Positions 63,718 through 64,000 of a stretch of 64,000 nucleotides of DNA are shown piece by piece. The notes under the pieces were generated by a model that saw only the letters and a program-made list of their open reading frames with translations, was not told the DNA's origin and ran no database searches. A program made the translations under genes and the position numbers. This stretch comes from Rhineura floridana (lineage: Eukaryota; Chordata; Lepidosauria; Squamata; Rhineuridae). Within the stretch, counting starts at the first letter, position 1; the number at the start of each line of letters is the position of its first letter. The stretch spans positions 14,197,100 to 14,261,099 of the forward strand of contig NC_084500.1 in assembly GCF_030035675.1 (NCBI RefSeq). Reading direction: 5' to 3'.

Positions 63718-64000
63718 CTGCATGAAAACAAGACACAGGAGTGAGGCCTCCAAGCAGCACATCCACAGCCCAATGCCATCAAAATAATCCTGGCACAAAA
63801 TAATCCTGGACACTGTGACAACCGAGCGTTGGACTAGATGAACCCTTGGCCTGAGTCAGAGGGTTGCACTAACATTATATTTCAGACTTCAGTGTCATTT
63901 TTACTGCAAGAATCTTCTGTGTCCCATTCTGAGCGCCTCTTGGGGCTGTAAGGTGGGGGAAATATTCTGAATAAATCAAAAATTAAGAACATTGTTTTGA

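Noticed and set aside
63718-64000. The first GGNBP2 coding exon (expected to end near PLYIDDTLT)
   Set aside because: No matching sequence with a donor was seen before the window edge; only a CR1-like scrap (ggactagatgaacccttggc) is there.
1-64000. A bacterial-type defence, CRISPR or biosynthetic system
   Set aside because: All coding evidence is vertebrate genes with introns or LINE sequence; the spaced repeats are eukaryotic interspersed elements. No CRISPR-like regular spacing was found.
1-64000. Endogenous retroviruses or other LTR or capsid-bearing elements
   Set aside because: No long terminal repeats, primer-binding sites, or gag, protease or envelope-like sequence was recognised; the RT-bearing sequences are all non-LTR LINEs.

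Overview
This window looks like nuclear DNA from a squamate reptile, most likely a lizard. The coding exons are vertebrate genes with GT-AG introns. The rest is a dense mixture of repeats typical of squamates: tRNA-derived SINEs, Sauria-type SINEs with Bov-B-like tails, Bov-B, CR1 and L2 LINE pieces, many short hAT-like palindromes and Tc1/mariner-type MITEs. I cannot name the species. I recognised no retroviral or LTR element, no bacterial-type system and no CRISPR array.

Three host genes lie head-to-tail on the minus strand. From right to left they are GGNBP2 (twelve coding exons, 63717 down to 43994; the first about 31 codons lie beyond the right edge), DHRS11 (complete, seven coding exons, 40519 down to 15847) and MRM1 (three confident coding exons plus a probable upstream first exon, 11572 down to 4772; the 3' exon or exons were not found and probably lie beyond the left edge). 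The order GGNBP2-DHRS11-MRM1 is the same as on human chromosome 17q12, recalled from memory, so this is a conserved syntenic block. The proteins act in different places: a zinc-finger-like nuclear/cytoplasmic factor important in reproduction (GGNBP2), a cytosolic NADP(H)-dependent 17beta/3-ketosteroid reductase (DHRS11) and a mitochondrial 16S rRNA ribose methyltransferase (MRM1). Nothing in the sequence suggests that they work in one pathway.

Layout: 1-4771 is intergenic or intronic sequence rich in repeats. 4772-11640 holds MRM1. 11640-15846 is a SINE-rich interval and the possible DHRS11 3' UTR. 15847-40519 is DHRS11; its last intron carries an L2 LINE with a 521-codon open reverse-transcriptase frame, and its introns hold most of the CR1, Bov-B and SINE copies. 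40388-40860 is the GC-rich DHRS11 promoter and first exon. 43470-63717 is GGNBP2, with its poly(A) signal at 43494-43499. A short vimentin-like retropseudogene fragment lies in a GGNBP2 intron at about 56052-56144.

The points most worth a second look are a 5S-rRNA-headed SINE sharing the Sauria/Bov-B tail (51307-51542), a head-to-tail multimer of a headless SINE body (10793-11366), several layered nested insertions with visible target-site duplications, an unclassified repeat present three times, and an in-frame upstream exon for MRM1. Exon borders were set by reading splice sites and by comparison with human proteins recalled from memory. Repeat borders are usually good to about 5-20 bases. 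Repeat family names rest on recognised sequence features, not on a database search.
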